From Martelella mediterranea (GTDB lineage: Bacteria > Pseudomonadota > Alphaproteobacteria > Rhizobiales > Rhizobiaceae): 56,321 nt of DNA. Shown here piece by piece: positions 1 through 8,629 of the stretch. Position 1 is the stretch's first letter, and each line of letters opens with the position of its first letter. A program made the translations under genes and the position numbers. The DNA lies in NCBI RefSeq assembly GCF_021021415.1, contig NZ_JAINWJ010000053.1, positions 1 to 56,321 of the forward strand, given 5' to 3'. The notes under the pieces were generated by a model that was not told the origin of the DNA, searched no databases, and saw only the letters and a list, made by a program, of their open reading frames with translations.

Positions 1-43
1 AAGCCGCCGGCTATGAACCTATATGATCGGAAACTGCTCTAGC

Positions 44-300
44 TTAGTCCCAGCATTTGATCGATCGGATCAATGATGAAACGATCCGGTTCGATTGTCC
101 CTCGTTTGCTTTGAAGACCCGGTTTGACAACCAGTTCTGACGGATGAACTACCGGAGGTTTTCGACCGGGCTCATCTCGGGCGACTTCAACGGCAGCGGC
201 AGGATGGCAATGTTTTCGGGCACGACGAGATTGTTGAACATGTGCGAGCGCGCCTGATCCATAATGAGGATGGCGTGCGCGTCATCGGCGACATGACCGC
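44..300 (-). pseudogene. IS630-family transposase remnant
   Basis: On the minus strand a reading frame gives HAILIMDQARSHM, then PENIAILPLPLKSPEMSPVE, then FIRQNWLSNRVF. This is the DDE-domain C-terminal part typical of IS630-family transposases, with the aspartate in LIMDQA and the glutamate in SPVEN. The frame carries a TAG stop at 149-151, where the family has a Trp-Gln or similar after VENL. The similarity fades after the NRVF segment, and the frame ends at TAA 44-46. The N-terminal half is not recognisable upstream of about position 300. It is a dead insertion-sequence fragment, not a functional gene. The family assignment is from remembered motifs; the left limit of the element may lie outside the window. 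Confidence 0.75.
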
Positions 301-642
301 AGGCTTTCACCACACTGTTGTTGTGACACTGCCAGCATTGAGAGAGAACAGCGGTCTTGAAGGGAAGCGAACCGCCGACCTCTTAAGTCTCACCTATTTC
401 GTAGACAAAACAAGGTTTAGAGGATCGCGGCGGTTAATAATTCCTTGGTCGGGAGACCACCCCGTCATCGTCGCCCATCGCATTGCGTTTCGGCGACGGG
501 AAATGTCTGGTTGGATCAAATCACTCTGAAGTGTTCGGCGATGGGCTTCACGCCTTCAGCTGTCGCTGTGGCAATCTGGAAACCTGCAGTCGCCGGAAGA
601 GATCCACAAGGCCCTACGTTCACCAGACCTGCATCACCGGCC
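301..642. other. Gene-free stretch between IS remnant and copper promoter
   Basis: About 340 bases separate the transposase remnant from the copper-type promoter. Open frames run through it on both strands, but none has a recognisable product or a convincing ribosome binding site. I see no repeat or RNA structure worth naming. Confidence 0.5.
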
Positions 643-673
643 TTGACCTTCCAGTTGCTGGAAGGACCATATT
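643..673 (+). promoter_or_regulatory. CueR/HmrR-type copper-responsive promoter
   Basis: A TTGACC -35 box (643-648) and a CATATT -10 box (668-673) are 19 bp apart, the over-long spacing that is the hallmark of MerR-family activated promoters. The spacer contains a perfect inverted repeat, CCTTCCAG (647-654) and CTGGAAGG (658-665), separated by TTG. This matches the ACCTTCC...GGAAGG operator of CueR/HmrR copper regulators. It lies 33 bp upstream of the P-type ATPase start, so copper-induced transcription of that gene is the natural reading. No merR-family gene is present in the window, so the regulator must act from elsewhere. Confidence 0.8.
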
Positions 674-705
674 GTGGAAGACCGACATCATCAGGAGGCC
701 ACACA

Positions 706-3189
706 ATGCAGCATTCGCACACCAACCACTGGTCCGGATCCGGCAACGACGGACATGCTGCGAGTGAGACCGTAACGCGCGATCCAGTCTGCGGGATGAC
801 GGTCGAACCGGACGCCGGGAAGCCTTCTGTCGAGCATGATCACCGGCAATTTCACTTCTGCTCGGAAAAATGCCGGGATCGCTTCGCGGCAGACCCGACG
901 GTCTATCTGAGTGCTGAGAATCCGGTCTGCGGCATGTCCGTCGACCGCGCCCGTGCCCGCCACATGGCGAAGCACGGCGGCGAAAGCTATTACTTCTGCT
1001 CCGGCGGCTGCCAGGCGAAGTTCGAGGCGGATCCGGAGCGCTACGCGTCCGGTCCCGCCGAGGCCGAAGCGCAGCCGGAAGGCACGCTCTATACCTGCCC
1101 GATGCATCCCGAGATCGTGCGCGATCACCCCGGAAATTGCCCGAAATGCGGGATGGCGCTGGAGCCGATGACGCCTTCAGCCGATGCCGGGCCCAACCCT
1201 GAATCTGTCGATTTCAAGCGCCGACTGATGATTGCCGCGCCGCTGGCGCTCGCCGTCTTCGCTCTCGAAATGGGCAGCCATCTGGGCCTGCCCTTCGAGA
1301 ACTGGTTCGGCCGCACGCTGTTCGGCTGGCTGCAATTCGCGCTGGCGACGCCCGTCATGGTGATCTGCTGGCCGTTCTTCCAGCGCGGTTGGTCGTCGAT
1401 CGTCAACAAAAGCCCCAACATGTGGACGCTGATCGCGCTCGGAACCGGGGCGGCCTATGTTTTCTCCGTCGTCTCGCTTGTCGCGCCCGGGCTGTTTCCC
1501 GCGGCGATGCGCGACGCTATGGGCATGGCCCCGGTCTACTTTGAAGCCGCCGCCGTCATTCTCGTACTGGTGCTGATCGGCCAGGTGATGGAGCTTGCCG
1601 CGCACGAACGGACGGGCGATGCGATCCGGGCGCTGCTGGATCTCGCGCCGAAGACCGCGCGCAAGGTCACCGACGGCGGCGAGGAGGACGTCCCCGTCGA
1701 AACGCTGCAGGCGGGCGACGTGCTGCGCGTGCGGCCCGGCGAGAGCGTGCCTGTCGACGGCATCGTCATCGAAGGTCGCTCGTCGGTTGACGAAAGCATG
1801 ATTACCGGGGAGCCGGTCCCGGTCGAAAAGAGCGAAGGCGAGCCGGTGACCGGCGGGACGCTCAACAAGAACGGCAGCTTCCTGATGCGCGCCGAAAGCG
1901 TCGGCGCGGAGACGACGCTCTCCCGGATCGTCGACATGGTCTCCAAGGCCCAGCGTTCCCGCGCGCCGATCCAGGCGATGGCAGACCGGGTGGCATCCTA
2001 TTTCGTGCCGGCCGTCGTCGCGGTGGCGGTGATCGCCTTTCTGGCATGGCTGGCATTCGGCCCCTCACCCGCGCTTTCCTATGCCTTTGTCGCGGCGGTT
2101 TCGGTGCTGATCATCGCCTGCCCCTGCGCGCTGGGGCTTGCAACCCCGATGTCGATCATGGTCGCTACCGGACGTGGCGCGAATGCAGGCGTGCTGATCC
2201 GCGATGCGGAAGCGCTGGAGCGCTTTTCAAAGGTCGACGTGCTGGTGGTGAACAAGACCGGCACGTTGACAGAAGGCAAGCCGACGCTCACCGACGCCGA
2301 GCCGCGGGACGGCTTCGACCGCATGGACCTGCTTTCGATTGCGGCAGCGCTTGAGCGCGGCTCGGAGCATCCTCTCGCCGAAGCGATCGTCGCCGGTGCT
2401 CGCGAAGCGGAAGCGCCGGAACGGGAAAGCAGTGATTTCGCTGCCGTCACCGGCCAGGGCGTGACGGGAACGGTCGACGGACGCAGGGCGGCGCTTGGAA
2501 ACGCCGCGCTGATGGAGGCGGAAGGTATCGATGTCATCGCCTTGCGGGAGCGCGTCGCCACGCTTCAGGGCGAGGGCAAGACTGCGATGTACGTCGCCGC
2601 CGATGGCCATGCTGCCGGAATTGTCGCCGTCGCTGATCGCATCAAGGAAACCACCCCGGATGCGATCCGCGCGCTGCACGAAGCGGGCATGCGCATCGTG
2701 ATGGCAACAGGCGATGCCGAGGCAACCGCGAAAGCCGTGGCGCGGACACTCGGGATCGATGAGCTCCATGCCGGGGTGAGCCCGCAGGACAAGCACGACC
2801 TGATCGAGCGCCTGCGCCGCGACGGCCACGCGGTCGCCATGGCCGGCGACGGGGTCAACGATGCGCCAGCGCTCGCGGTCGCTGATGTCGGGATCGCCAT
2901 GGGCACCGGCGCGGATGTCGCAGTCGAAAGCGCCGGCATCACCCTGATCAAGGGCGACCTGACCGGGATCGTGCGCGTCCGTCACCTTGCCGAGGCGACG
3001 ATGGCCAATATCCGCCAGAACCTGTTCTTCGCGTTCGTCTACAACACCGCAGGCGTGCCGCTTGCCGCCGGGATCCTCTACCCCTTCTTCGGCCTGCTGC
3101 TTTCGCCGATCGTCGCGGCCGCGGCGATGAGCCTGTCCTCGGTCTCGGTCATCGGCAATGCGCTGAGGCTGCGGGCGACGAAGCTTTAG
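706..3189 (+). CDS. copB: CopB-type P1B copper-translocating ATPase with Asp-to-Asn change in the DKTGT motif
   Basis: A predicted inner-membrane heavy-metal P-type ATPase of 827 residues. Start ATG 706 has AGGAGG at 693-698; upstream in-frame codons are unlikely to be used. In order: a YHS-like cysteine motif (DPVCGM, about 26-70), a second one (NPVCGM, about 70-112), a heavy-metal-binding YTCPMHPEI...CPKCGM segment (129-155), then eight predicted membrane helices. The metal site CPC is Cys472-Pro473-Cys474. The TGE actuator motif, SEHP motif and GDGVNDAP hinge are all intact. The oddity is the phosphorylation motif: codon 516 is AAC (2251-2253), giving NKTGTLT instead of the invariant DKTGTLT. 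In this family that Asp forms the aspartyl-phosphate intermediate, so the protein as encoded should not transport. The family call is firm; the functional state is doubtful. Confidence 0.93.
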   Translation: MQHSHTNHWSGSGNDGHAASETVTRDPVCGMTVEPDAGKPSVEHDHRQFHFCSEKCRDRFAADPTVYLSAENPVCGMSVDRARARHMAKHGGESYYFCSGGCQAKFEADPERYASGPAEAEAQPEGTLYTCPMHPEIVRDHPGNCPKCGMALEPMTPSADAGPNPESVDFKRRLMIAAPLALAVFALEMGSHLGLPFENWFGRTLFGWLQFALATPVMVICWPFFQRGWSSIVNKSPNMWTLIALGTGAAYVFSVVSLVAPGLFPAAMRDAMGMAPVYFEAAAVILVLVLIGQVMELAAHERTGDAIRALLDLAPKTARKVTDGGEEDVPVETLQAGDVLRVRPGESVPVDGIVIEGRSSVDESMITGEPVPVEKSEGEPVTGGTLNKNGSFLMRAESVGAETTLSRIVDMVSKAQRSRAPIQAMADRVASYFVPAVVAVAVIAFLAWLAFGPSPALSYAFVAAVSVLIIACPCALGLATPMSIMVATGRGANAGVLIRDAEALERFSKVDVLVVNKTGTLTEGKPTLTDAEPRDGFDRMDLLSIAAALERGSEHPLAEAIVAGAREAEAPERESSDFAAVTGQGVTGTVDGRRAALGNAALMEAEGIDVIALRERVATLQGEGKTAMYVAADGHAAGIVAVADRIKETTPDAIRALHEAGMRIVMATGDAEATAKAVARTLGIDELHAGVSPQDKHDLIERLRRDGHAVAMAGDGVNDAPALAVADVGIAMGTGADVAVESAGITLIKGDLTGIVRVRHLAEATMANIRQNLFFAFVYNTAGVPLAAGILYPFFGLLLSPIVAAAAMSLSSVSVIGNALRLRATKL

Positions 3190-3320
3190 GACGGCTCATG
3201 CATCGGGACCCGCAGCACGCCGCGACACGGCCCAAGATCGGCCATGATCGCCCCGCACTGTCTGCTGATCGCCGGTGCGCCGAGGCATTCCGGCGCCGGC
3301 GCACGGCGAATGGGTTGAAC

Positions 3321-3616
3321 ATGGGGTACATGCGGACAATGAGAGCGGCGGTGAAGGCGCTGTGCATTGTCACGGCCATGCTTCTCGGCGTGCTTTCGCC
3401 CTCCGCGGCGAGCGCCGTCACGCATTGCGCAACCTCGCCCGAAACCGCAATCACCCAGGCGCAGCCCGCCGGCGCCCTGCATGACATGGACCGCCGACGC
3501 CGACTTCGGGCCTGCTGACACGCATTGCCAGAAACCTCACCTTCCCCGATCTCTCCTCGCGCCTGAAGGGCCATCCCGTTCCGCCCGATTTCGAGCCTCC
3601 CCGCTCCCTCGCATGA
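3321..3616 (+). pseudogene. Small exported protein of the copper locus, probably frame-disrupted
   Basis: The frame opens with MGYMRTMRAAVKALCIVTA and a hydrophobic signal-peptide-like core ending in ASA, then a short His/Cys-containing stretch, stopping at 3516-3518 after about 65 residues in a run of arginines. The two other plus frames continue sensibly. One reads ADADFGPADTHCQ. The other reads on to SSRLKGHPVPPDFEPPRSLA and stops at 3614-3616, a tail of the kind seen in small periplasmic proteins beside copper oxidases. I infer an ancestral gene of about 100 residues with one or more frame changes near 3489. Possible starts are 3321, 3330 and 3339. It lies between the ATPase and the multicopper oxidase, in the same orientation. 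An intact short lipoprotein-like product cannot be excluded. Confidence 0.4.
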
Positions 3617-3686
3617 ACCGCCGGCCATGCCGGCCATCCTTCATGTGACAATGCCGGTCCGATGACCGGCCATCGGGAGAACGATC

Positions 3687-5135
3687 ATGTATCGCAGACA
3701 ATTCATGCAGAGGCTCGCGCTTGGCGCGGCAGCCTTCGGACCCGGCCTGCCTATCGCCTGGGCCAGCCCCGCGCGGGCGCGGCAGACGCCCATCGACCTT
3801 CAGATCACCAACCGCACGATCGAGGTGAACGGTCAGTCTGCCAGCGTCTTCGGCCTTACCGGGCCCGGCGGCAAGCCCGGCCTCACCCTTGAGGCGGAAC
3901 GCCCGTTCGATGTGCGCCTTGCAAACAACAGCAACGAGGCGACGCTCGTTCACTGGCATGGCCTGACGCCGCCATGGGAGATGGACGGCGTGCCCGACAA
4001 TCCGGCGCCGATGATCGCGCCGGGGGAAGAACGCCGCTACACTTTCCCGCTCGCCGCCGGCGGCACGCACTGGATGCACGCCCATACGCTTCAGGAACAG
4101 AGCCTGCTGGCAGCGCCGCTGATCATCCTTTCGGAGGAAGACAGAAAGGCCGATGTGCAGGACGTCGTCATCCTGCTCCACGACTTCTCGTTCCGTTCGC
4201 CCGAGGAATTGCTCGCCGGCCTGACGAAAGGTGGAAGCGGCCATGGCGGGATGATGGGCGGTCACGCCATGATGATGCAGGGGCAGAACATGTCCGGCAC
4301 GGCGATGCCCGGCATGGCGATGTCCGGAATGCAGATGGACCTGAACGACATCGACTATGATGCCTACCTCGCCAATGACCGGACGCTGGACGATCCGGAG
4401 GTGTTTGCCGTCGACAAGGGCGGCCGGGTGCGCCTGCGCGTCATCAACGGCGCCACCGCCACCAGCTTCACCATCGACGCCGGCACGCTTCCCGGTCGCC
4501 TGGTGGCCGTCGATGGCCAGCCGGTCCAGCCTGTTTCCGGCGCCCGCTTCGGGATTTCGATGGGGCAACGCCTCGACATCATGCTCGACGTTCCGGCCGA
4601 AGGCGGGGCCTTTCCGGTTCTGGCGCTGCGCGAAGGCGCGCGCGAACGGACCGGCATCATCCTGGCGACGCGCGGCGCGACCGTTACCAGGGTATCAGGC
4701 TTCGGGGCGGAAGACGGCCCAGTGCTGGATCTCACGCTGGAAAGCCGGCTTCGCGGCCTTTCCGCTTCAGAAGCCGGCTCCACAACCCGTAGCCATGACC
4801 TCGTCCTTTCCGGCAGCATGTCCGGCTATGACTGGAGGATCGGCGGCGCGGACCAGTTGCGCGCGCGCCGCGGCGATCACATCCGGCTTTCCATGACCAA
4901 CATGTCGATGATGGGACATCCAATGCATCTGCATGGCCATCACTTCCAGGTTGTCGGCATCAATGGCAGGACGCTGGAGGGCGCGGTGCGCGACACCGTC
5001 TATGTGCCGCCGATGGCAAAGGTCGATATCGCGTTTACCGCCGACAATCCCGGCCGCTGGCCCTTCCACTGCCACCACCTCTATCACATGGCGAGCGGCA
5101 TGATGGCCTACCTGGACTACGAAGGGCCGATCTGA
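3687..5135 (+). CDS. Multicopper oxidase, CueO/CopA-like copper-resistance oxidase
   Basis: A 482-residue periplasmic laccase-type oxidase, expected to oxidise Cu(I) for detoxification. The N terminus MYRRQFMQRLALGAAAF carries a twin-arginine export signal, as expected for an enzyme exported folded with copper. All four copper-ligand blocks are present: HWHG (89-92), HWMHAH (128-133), HPMHLHGHHF (from 411) and HCHHLYHMASGM (461-472), with Cys462 and axial Met472 for the type 1 copper. A methionine/histidine-rich insert at about 181-218 resembles the Cu(I)-binding Met-rich region of CueO. The start has GGGAGA a few bases upstream. It follows the P-type ATPase and disrupted small gene, as in many copper-resistance loci, and unlike its neighbours it looks fully intact. 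Confidence 0.93.
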   Translation: MYRRQFMQRLALGAAAFGPGLPIAWASPARARQTPIDLQITNRTIEVNGQSASVFGLTGPGGKPGLTLEAERPFDVRLANNSNEATLVHWHGLTPPWEMDGVPDNPAPMIAPGEERRYTFPLAAGGTHWMHAHTLQEQSLLAAPLIILSEEDRKADVQDVVILLHDFSFRSPEELLAGLTKGGSGHGGMMGGHAMMMQGQNMSGTAMPGMAMSGMQMDLNDIDYDAYLANDRTLDDPEVFAVDKGGRVRLRVINGATATSFTIDAGTLPGRLVAVDGQPVQPVSGARFGISMGQRLDIMLDVPAEGGAFPVLALREGARERTGIILATRGATVTRVSGFGAEDGPVLDLTLESRLRGLSASEAGSTTRSHDLVLSGSMSGYDWRIGGADQLRARRGDHIRLSMTNMSMMGHPMHLHGHHFQVVGINGRTLEGAVRDTVYVPPMAKVDIAFTADNPGRWPFHCHHLYHMASGMMAYLDYEGPI

Positions 5136-5396
5136 AACGGTTCGGGCAGAGGTTCCAACGGGCGCCTCGGTAGATGGGGCGCTCAGACGATGCTGCCGCT
5201 GGTTGCGACGTCCAATGAATCAGATCGCCCGCTTCCTGCAGAGGCGGCGGGCGTCTTGTGCGAATGGTCGCTCGGAAAGCGACCGTCAATGTGGTAAAGA
5301 CGCTGGCGCTGTGCTCAGGGCAGCGCTTGCCACTAAGTTGAATGCCATAGTAACGATAGCGCCAGGTGCACAACCACACCCGCGTCGACCAGTAAT

Positions 5397-5834
5397 GTGG
5401 ATGGGTTGTTCTCACTAGCCGGGCTTTTCGCAATTGCGTTCGTCGCTGCAACAATCCTGCCTGCCCAGTCGGAGGCCGCCTTGGTCGGCTTGCTGGTTCT
5501 CGGCAAGCAATCGCCTGCCCTGCTGATTGTCGTCGCCACGATCGGCAACGTGCTCGGCTCCGCCGTCAACTGGGCACTCGGATGCTGGATCGAGCGGTTC
5601 CGGCAACGGCGATGGTTTCCAGTGAACGAAAAGGCTCTTGACCGGGCGACACGCTGGTATCATCGATGGGGTCGCTGGAGCCTTCTTCTCAGTTGGGCTC
5701 CCGTTGTTGGCGATGCCCTGACCGTGGTCGCTGGCGTGCTGCGCGAACCGATCTGGAGCTTCCTGCTTCTCGTGACGATCGCCAAGGCCAGTCGCTACAT
5801 TGTATTGACGGTCGTTGCATTGGGGGTGCTGTGA
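5397..5834 (+). CDS. YqaA-family (DedA-like) small membrane protein
   Basis: A 145-residue protein starting at GTG 5397. It has hydrophobic segments at about 4-20, 40-62, 93-110 and 118-143, and the motif ATILPAQSEA near the N terminus followed by VVATIGNVLGSAVNWALG, typical of the YqaA branch of SNARE-associated/DedA proteins. These are inner-membrane proteins whose transport function is not well defined. Members are frequent neighbours of metal-resistance genes. Length is close to the family norm of about 140-150 residues. The stop codon overlaps the ATG of a short downstream frame by one base. No clear Shine-Dalgarno sequence is seen before the GTG. Confidence 0.75.
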   Translation: MDGLFSLAGLFAIAFVAATILPAQSEAALVGLLVLGKQSPALLIVVATIGNVLGSAVNWALGCWIERFRQRRWFPVNEKALDRATRWYHRWGRWSLLLSWAPVVGDALTVVAGVLREPIWSFLLLVTIAKASRYIVLTVVALGVL

Positions 5835-6007
5835 TGTGGCAATTGTCCCAGCACATCCCCGCGCTGCGGCGCGACACCTACCTTGCCTGTGCAACTGTAT
5901 CAGTTTGTCTGAAAGCGCATTTGATCGAGCAACCTCTCTGCGTTTCCGCGAAACCGGCCTCGAAGCGGCGGGCTATTGAGCCTTTTTCAGTCGCGCCAAC
6001 TGGCTGA
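5834..6007 (+). CDS. Short hypothetical ORF translationally coupled to yqaA
   Basis: A 57-residue frame beginning MWQLSQHIPALRRDTYLACA. Its ATG shares one base with the TGA of the YqaA gene (TGATG), an arrangement compatible with translational coupling. The product has no recognisable domain, no clear membrane helix and a Pro/Arg-containing tail. It may be a genuine small protein or simply a chance frame in a decaying region. I cannot assign a function. Confidence 0.3.
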   Translation: MWQLSQHIPALRRDTYLACATVSVCLKAHLIEQPLCVSAKPASKRRAIEPFSVAPTG

Positions 6008-6101
6008 GAAATCCTTTAGGCTTTGATCGCCGAAGTTCCTTTTTTTTTCGGGCCGGCGGCGATGGAGGCGCGACGCGCGGAGGAAACCCAGTGGGCGGCC
6101 G

Positions 6102-6320
6102 TCACGTTTTGTCGGTCACATCCACGAGCAGGCGCCCCAACGCCCCAATCAGCATGAAAAAGGAGCCGACGATAAAGAGCCAGACGCCCAGCGTTTTGTA
6201 TTGCTCCAAAGAAGGCAGGAAGAAGATGCTTCCGACGAAGAAGCCGATATTGCCGAGAAGGCCGAGGGAAAGGTGGATCCATCCATATTACCTGACCAGC
6301 GTGCGAATAGGGCTGTTCAT
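6102..6320 (-). pseudogene. YrhK-domain membrane protein, nonsense-disrupted
   Basis: On the minus strand an ATG at 6318-6320, preceded by GGGAGCG, opens a frame reading MNSPIRTLVR, then a TAA stop at 6288-6290, then YGWIHLSLGLLGNIGFFVGS and an IFFLPSLEQYKTLGVWLFIV segment through to a stop at 6102-6104. The post-stop sequence is a textbook YrhK domain: aromatic-W-I/V-H, LGLLGN, a second hydrophobic helix and GSFFMLIGALGR. A single base change, such as AAA or GAA to TAA, would produce this stop, and the rest of the 72-residue frame is undamaged, so inactivation looks recent. YrhK proteins are small two- or three-helix membrane proteins of unknown role. Confidence 0.75.
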
Positions 6321-6626
6321 TGTGCTCGCTCCCTTCAGTTGTGTGTAAGAAAATCAACGCGCATTCGCTAAGCCAGTTCCAGCAAGAACGGGTCCAAGTC
6401 GGCAGCCGCTGGTATGGCGAAACCACTGGTCTCCTGTCAGTCGCTAGCTGGCCCATCTTTGCAAATGGACAGCTTCAGTGATGACACCAAATACAGAAAA
6501 CCCGCGCCTGAGGGCTTCGTGTTCGGTTCACCGGAATGGTCCTCATCTCATGAGGCAAGGCGCCCTGCACAATTGTCTTGACGCCTTGCAGTTGGAGAAC
6601 GCGGGGCAAGCCCGCTTCCTCGCCCA

Positions 6627-6761
6627 TCACTCGGTCTCGATGCCACGCTGACGCAGCCAAGCGCGCATGGCCTCGATCTCCTTCTGCTGCTCGGCAATGA
6701 TATGTTGCGCCAGCGCCATATTGGTGCGATCCGACCCGGCGGCAAGCTGGATGCGGGCCAT
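6627..6761 (-). pseudogene. DUF305 protein, C-terminal fragment only
   Basis: The minus strand encodes DMARIQLAAGSDRTNMALAQ followed by HIIAEQQKEIEAMRAWLRQR and GIETE, ending at TGA 6627-6629. This is the C-terminal helix pair of DUF305 proteins, a copper-locus-associated family normally of 100-200 residues with HHxxA motifs in the missing part. The sequence breaks at the GAC-ATG corresponding to the family VDMAR, immediately next to the 92-bp repeat copy A. About 45 residues remain, without promoter or start signal, so this is a relic. Its presence supports an originally larger copper-resistance locus on this side of the repeat. Confidence 0.65.
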
Positions 6762-6764
6762 GTC

Positions 6765-6856
6765 TGTAAATCTGCATAGGGGTTCTACGCCGATCGGTAT
6801 GATAAGTCTTTGAAAGGGTTAAAGCGTGTGGGGTCCCGGTGTCACGCCGAATGACA
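6765..6856 (-). repeat. 92-bp TGT...ACA element, copy A
   Basis: A 92-bp element read on the minus strand, starting TGTCATTCGGCGTG and ending GCAGATTTACA. The internal core TTTCAAAGACTTATC followed by CGATCGGCGT is shared with copies B (23953-24044) and C (39665-39757). The ends form imperfect terminal inverted repeats, TGTCATTCGGCGT against TGTAAATCTGCAT. One side abuts the truncated aldo/keto reductase and the other the truncated DUF305 gene, so the copy sits exactly at a chimeric junction. It has no coding potential of its own. It behaves like a miniature element or the fused ends of a deleted insertion sequence. Confidence 0.85.
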
Positions 6857-7035
6857 TCAAAGAACGTCATGCCTTGCCGCCAGGCTCTTTCGACGGTCAG
6901 GATGGACCGTTTCATCTCGGTGCCCTCCCACCCGGAAGGCACACCGTCACGGTAAGCAACGCCCCCAAGCGCCCAGCCGCCGAAGCCGATTTCCGACACT
7001 TTCAGGCCGGTCGCTCCCAAGTCCCGATAGATCAT
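6857..7035 (-). pseudogene. Aldo/keto reductase, N-terminal fragment
   Basis: ATG at 7033-7035, preceded by AAGGGA, starts MIYRDLGATGLKVSEIGFGG and runs to RAWRQGMTFFDV. This is the N-terminal strand-helix unit of aldo/keto reductases, where the next residues should be T-A-x-x-Y-G with the catalytic tyrosine. The match ends precisely at the TTTGAT preceding repeat copy A; downstream the frame reads through the repeat into unrelated DUF305 sequence. About 60 of roughly 320 residues survive. It follows tctA1 by about 70 bp in the same direction, so it was probably the last gene of that catabolic operon. Confidence 0.8.
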
Positions 7036-7105
7036 GTGATTCCCTTCTTTTTCCTGGTCTGAGCGAGGTCGTGCGGACGGATCTTCAGTGTAGACCCGCG
7101 GAGGG

Positions 7106-8611
7106 TCACGAACCGGAGACTTCCTGTGCCCGACGTCTCCCCAGCTTCATGATTTGCGGCATCACAATCATGAGGCCGATTCCGGCAAACGCCAAAAGGC
7201 TGATCGGATGGTCGACAAAGCCGCTGATGTCGCCATCGTCCAGAATGATTGCGCGGCGCAGGTTGTCCTCGATCAACGGGCCGAGAATGAAGCCAAGCAC
7301 CATCGGCGCGATCGGAATGTACAACTTTCGCATGAAGAAACCGAATGCGCCGAACCCCAGCGCCAGCCAGGCGTCGAACAGGCTGGCCGACGCTGCATAG
7401 GAGCCGATCAGACACAGCGAGATCACGACCGGCAAGAGATATCGCGGCCGGGTTTCGAGAATCTTGAGCAGAACCGGCAAGCCCGCCAGGCCGATGGCCA
7501 GGAAGAATATATTGCCCATGACGAACAGCAGGAACAAACTGGACACCAGTTCCGGCTGCTCCAGGAACATCGCCGGCCCGGGCTGCAACCCGTGGATCAG
7601 CAGGGCGCCGATCAAGATGGCGGTGACGGCATCGCCTGGAATGCCGAGGGCGAACATCGGAACCAGCGCGCCGCCGGTGCCACTGTTGTTGGCCGCCTCT
7701 GCGGCGATGACGCCCTCGGGCGCGCCACGCCCCATCTGCGCGCGGTTCCGGCCTATGCTCTTTTCCAGCCCGTAGGACATGACAGATCCGATGGTGGGTC
7801 CGGATCCCGGCATGATGCCAATCACGAGGCCCGTGATGATCGAACGGACCAAGACCGTGAACCGGACCAACGGCTCCAACAGGCTCTGATAGACGCCTTT
7901 CAGCTTCTGCGTTACTGGCGGTCGGTCGGCCAGCCCCCTGTCCACCACGGTCAGAACTTCGGCAATCCCGAAGAGGCCGATCATGACCGGCACGAATTGC
8001 AGGCCGCCGACCATCTCGGACTGTCCGAAGGTAAACCGGGGGTACGCCCCGGCGGGATCATTGCCTGCGGTCGCAAGAAGGAGCCCCACCGCACCGGAAA
8101 GCATGCCTGCGACCGGTGCGTCGCTGACGAAGGCGATCACCACGAGGCCGAACAGCGCGACCGCGAAATATTCATGCGCGCCGAGCTTCAACGCCCATAG
8201 CGCTGCCGCCGGAGCAATGGCCATGAGGACGGCCGCGCTGGCCAGCCCGCCGAGGACCGATGCCGAAATGGCCAATCCGATCGCGCGCCCGGCCTGCCCC
8301 TGTTCGCGGAGCGGCGAGCCGTCCAGCGTTGTCATGATGGCCGCGCCAGTGCCCGGGATGTTCAACAATATGGCTGCAACCGATCCGCCGAACGTGCCGG
8401 CCGCGTAGGCGGGCAGGAGAATGGCAAAGGCCTGTTCCGGCGACAGGGTGTAGGTCATCGGCACCAGAAGAGCGACGGCCATGGCCGAGGTCAGGCCTGG
8501 CAAGGCCCCGATCAGCAGCCCCGCGACGGTTCCGATAAAAACCAGGATCAGGATATCCAGCTTGAACACAAGTGGAATGCCCAGAGAGACGGCGTCGAAA
8601 AAGCTGTACAT
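7106..8611 (-). CDS. tctA: Tripartite tricarboxylate transporter large permease TctA (system 1)
   Basis: A 501-residue integral membrane protein, the large subunit of a TctABC carboxylate importer. It shows the family signatures GTVAGLLIGALPGLTSAMAV near the N terminus, LNIPGTGAAIMTTLDG, GIMPGSGPTIGSVMSYGLEK and EAANNSGTGGALVPMFALGI, with about ten to twelve predicted helices. Length fits the usual 500. It is the last intact gene of the tctC1-tctB1-tctA1 set, 18 bp downstream of tctB1. The substrate cannot be read from sequence; TctA systems carry di- and tricarboxylates and many other organic acids. The truncated aldo/keto reductase follows. Confidence 0.95.
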   Translation of the reverse strand: MYSFFDAVSLGIPLVFKLDILILVFIGTVAGLLIGALPGLTSAMAVALLVPMTYTLSPEQAFAILLPAYAAGTFGGSVAAILLNIPGTGAAIMTTLDGSPLREQGQAGRAIGLAISASVLGGLASAAVLMAIAPAAALWALKLGAHEYFAVALFGLVVIAFVSDAPVAGMLSGAVGLLLATAGNDPAGAYPRFTFGQSEMVGGLQFVPVMIGLFGIAEVLTVVDRGLADRPPVTQKLKGVYQSLLEPLVRFTVLVRSIITGLVIGIMPGSGPTIGSVMSYGLEKSIGRNRAQMGRGAPEGVIAAEAANNSGTGGALVPMFALGIPGDAVTAILIGALLIHGLQPGPAMFLEQPELVSSLFLLFVMGNIFFLAIGLAGLPVLLKILETRPRYLLPVVISLCLIGSYAASASLFDAWLALGFGAFGFFMRKLYIPIAPMVLGFILGPLIEDNLRRAIILDDGDISGFVDHPISLLAFAGIGLMIVMPQIMKLGRRRAQEVSGS

Positions 8612-8629
8612 GGTCTTCCTACTCCGGAC

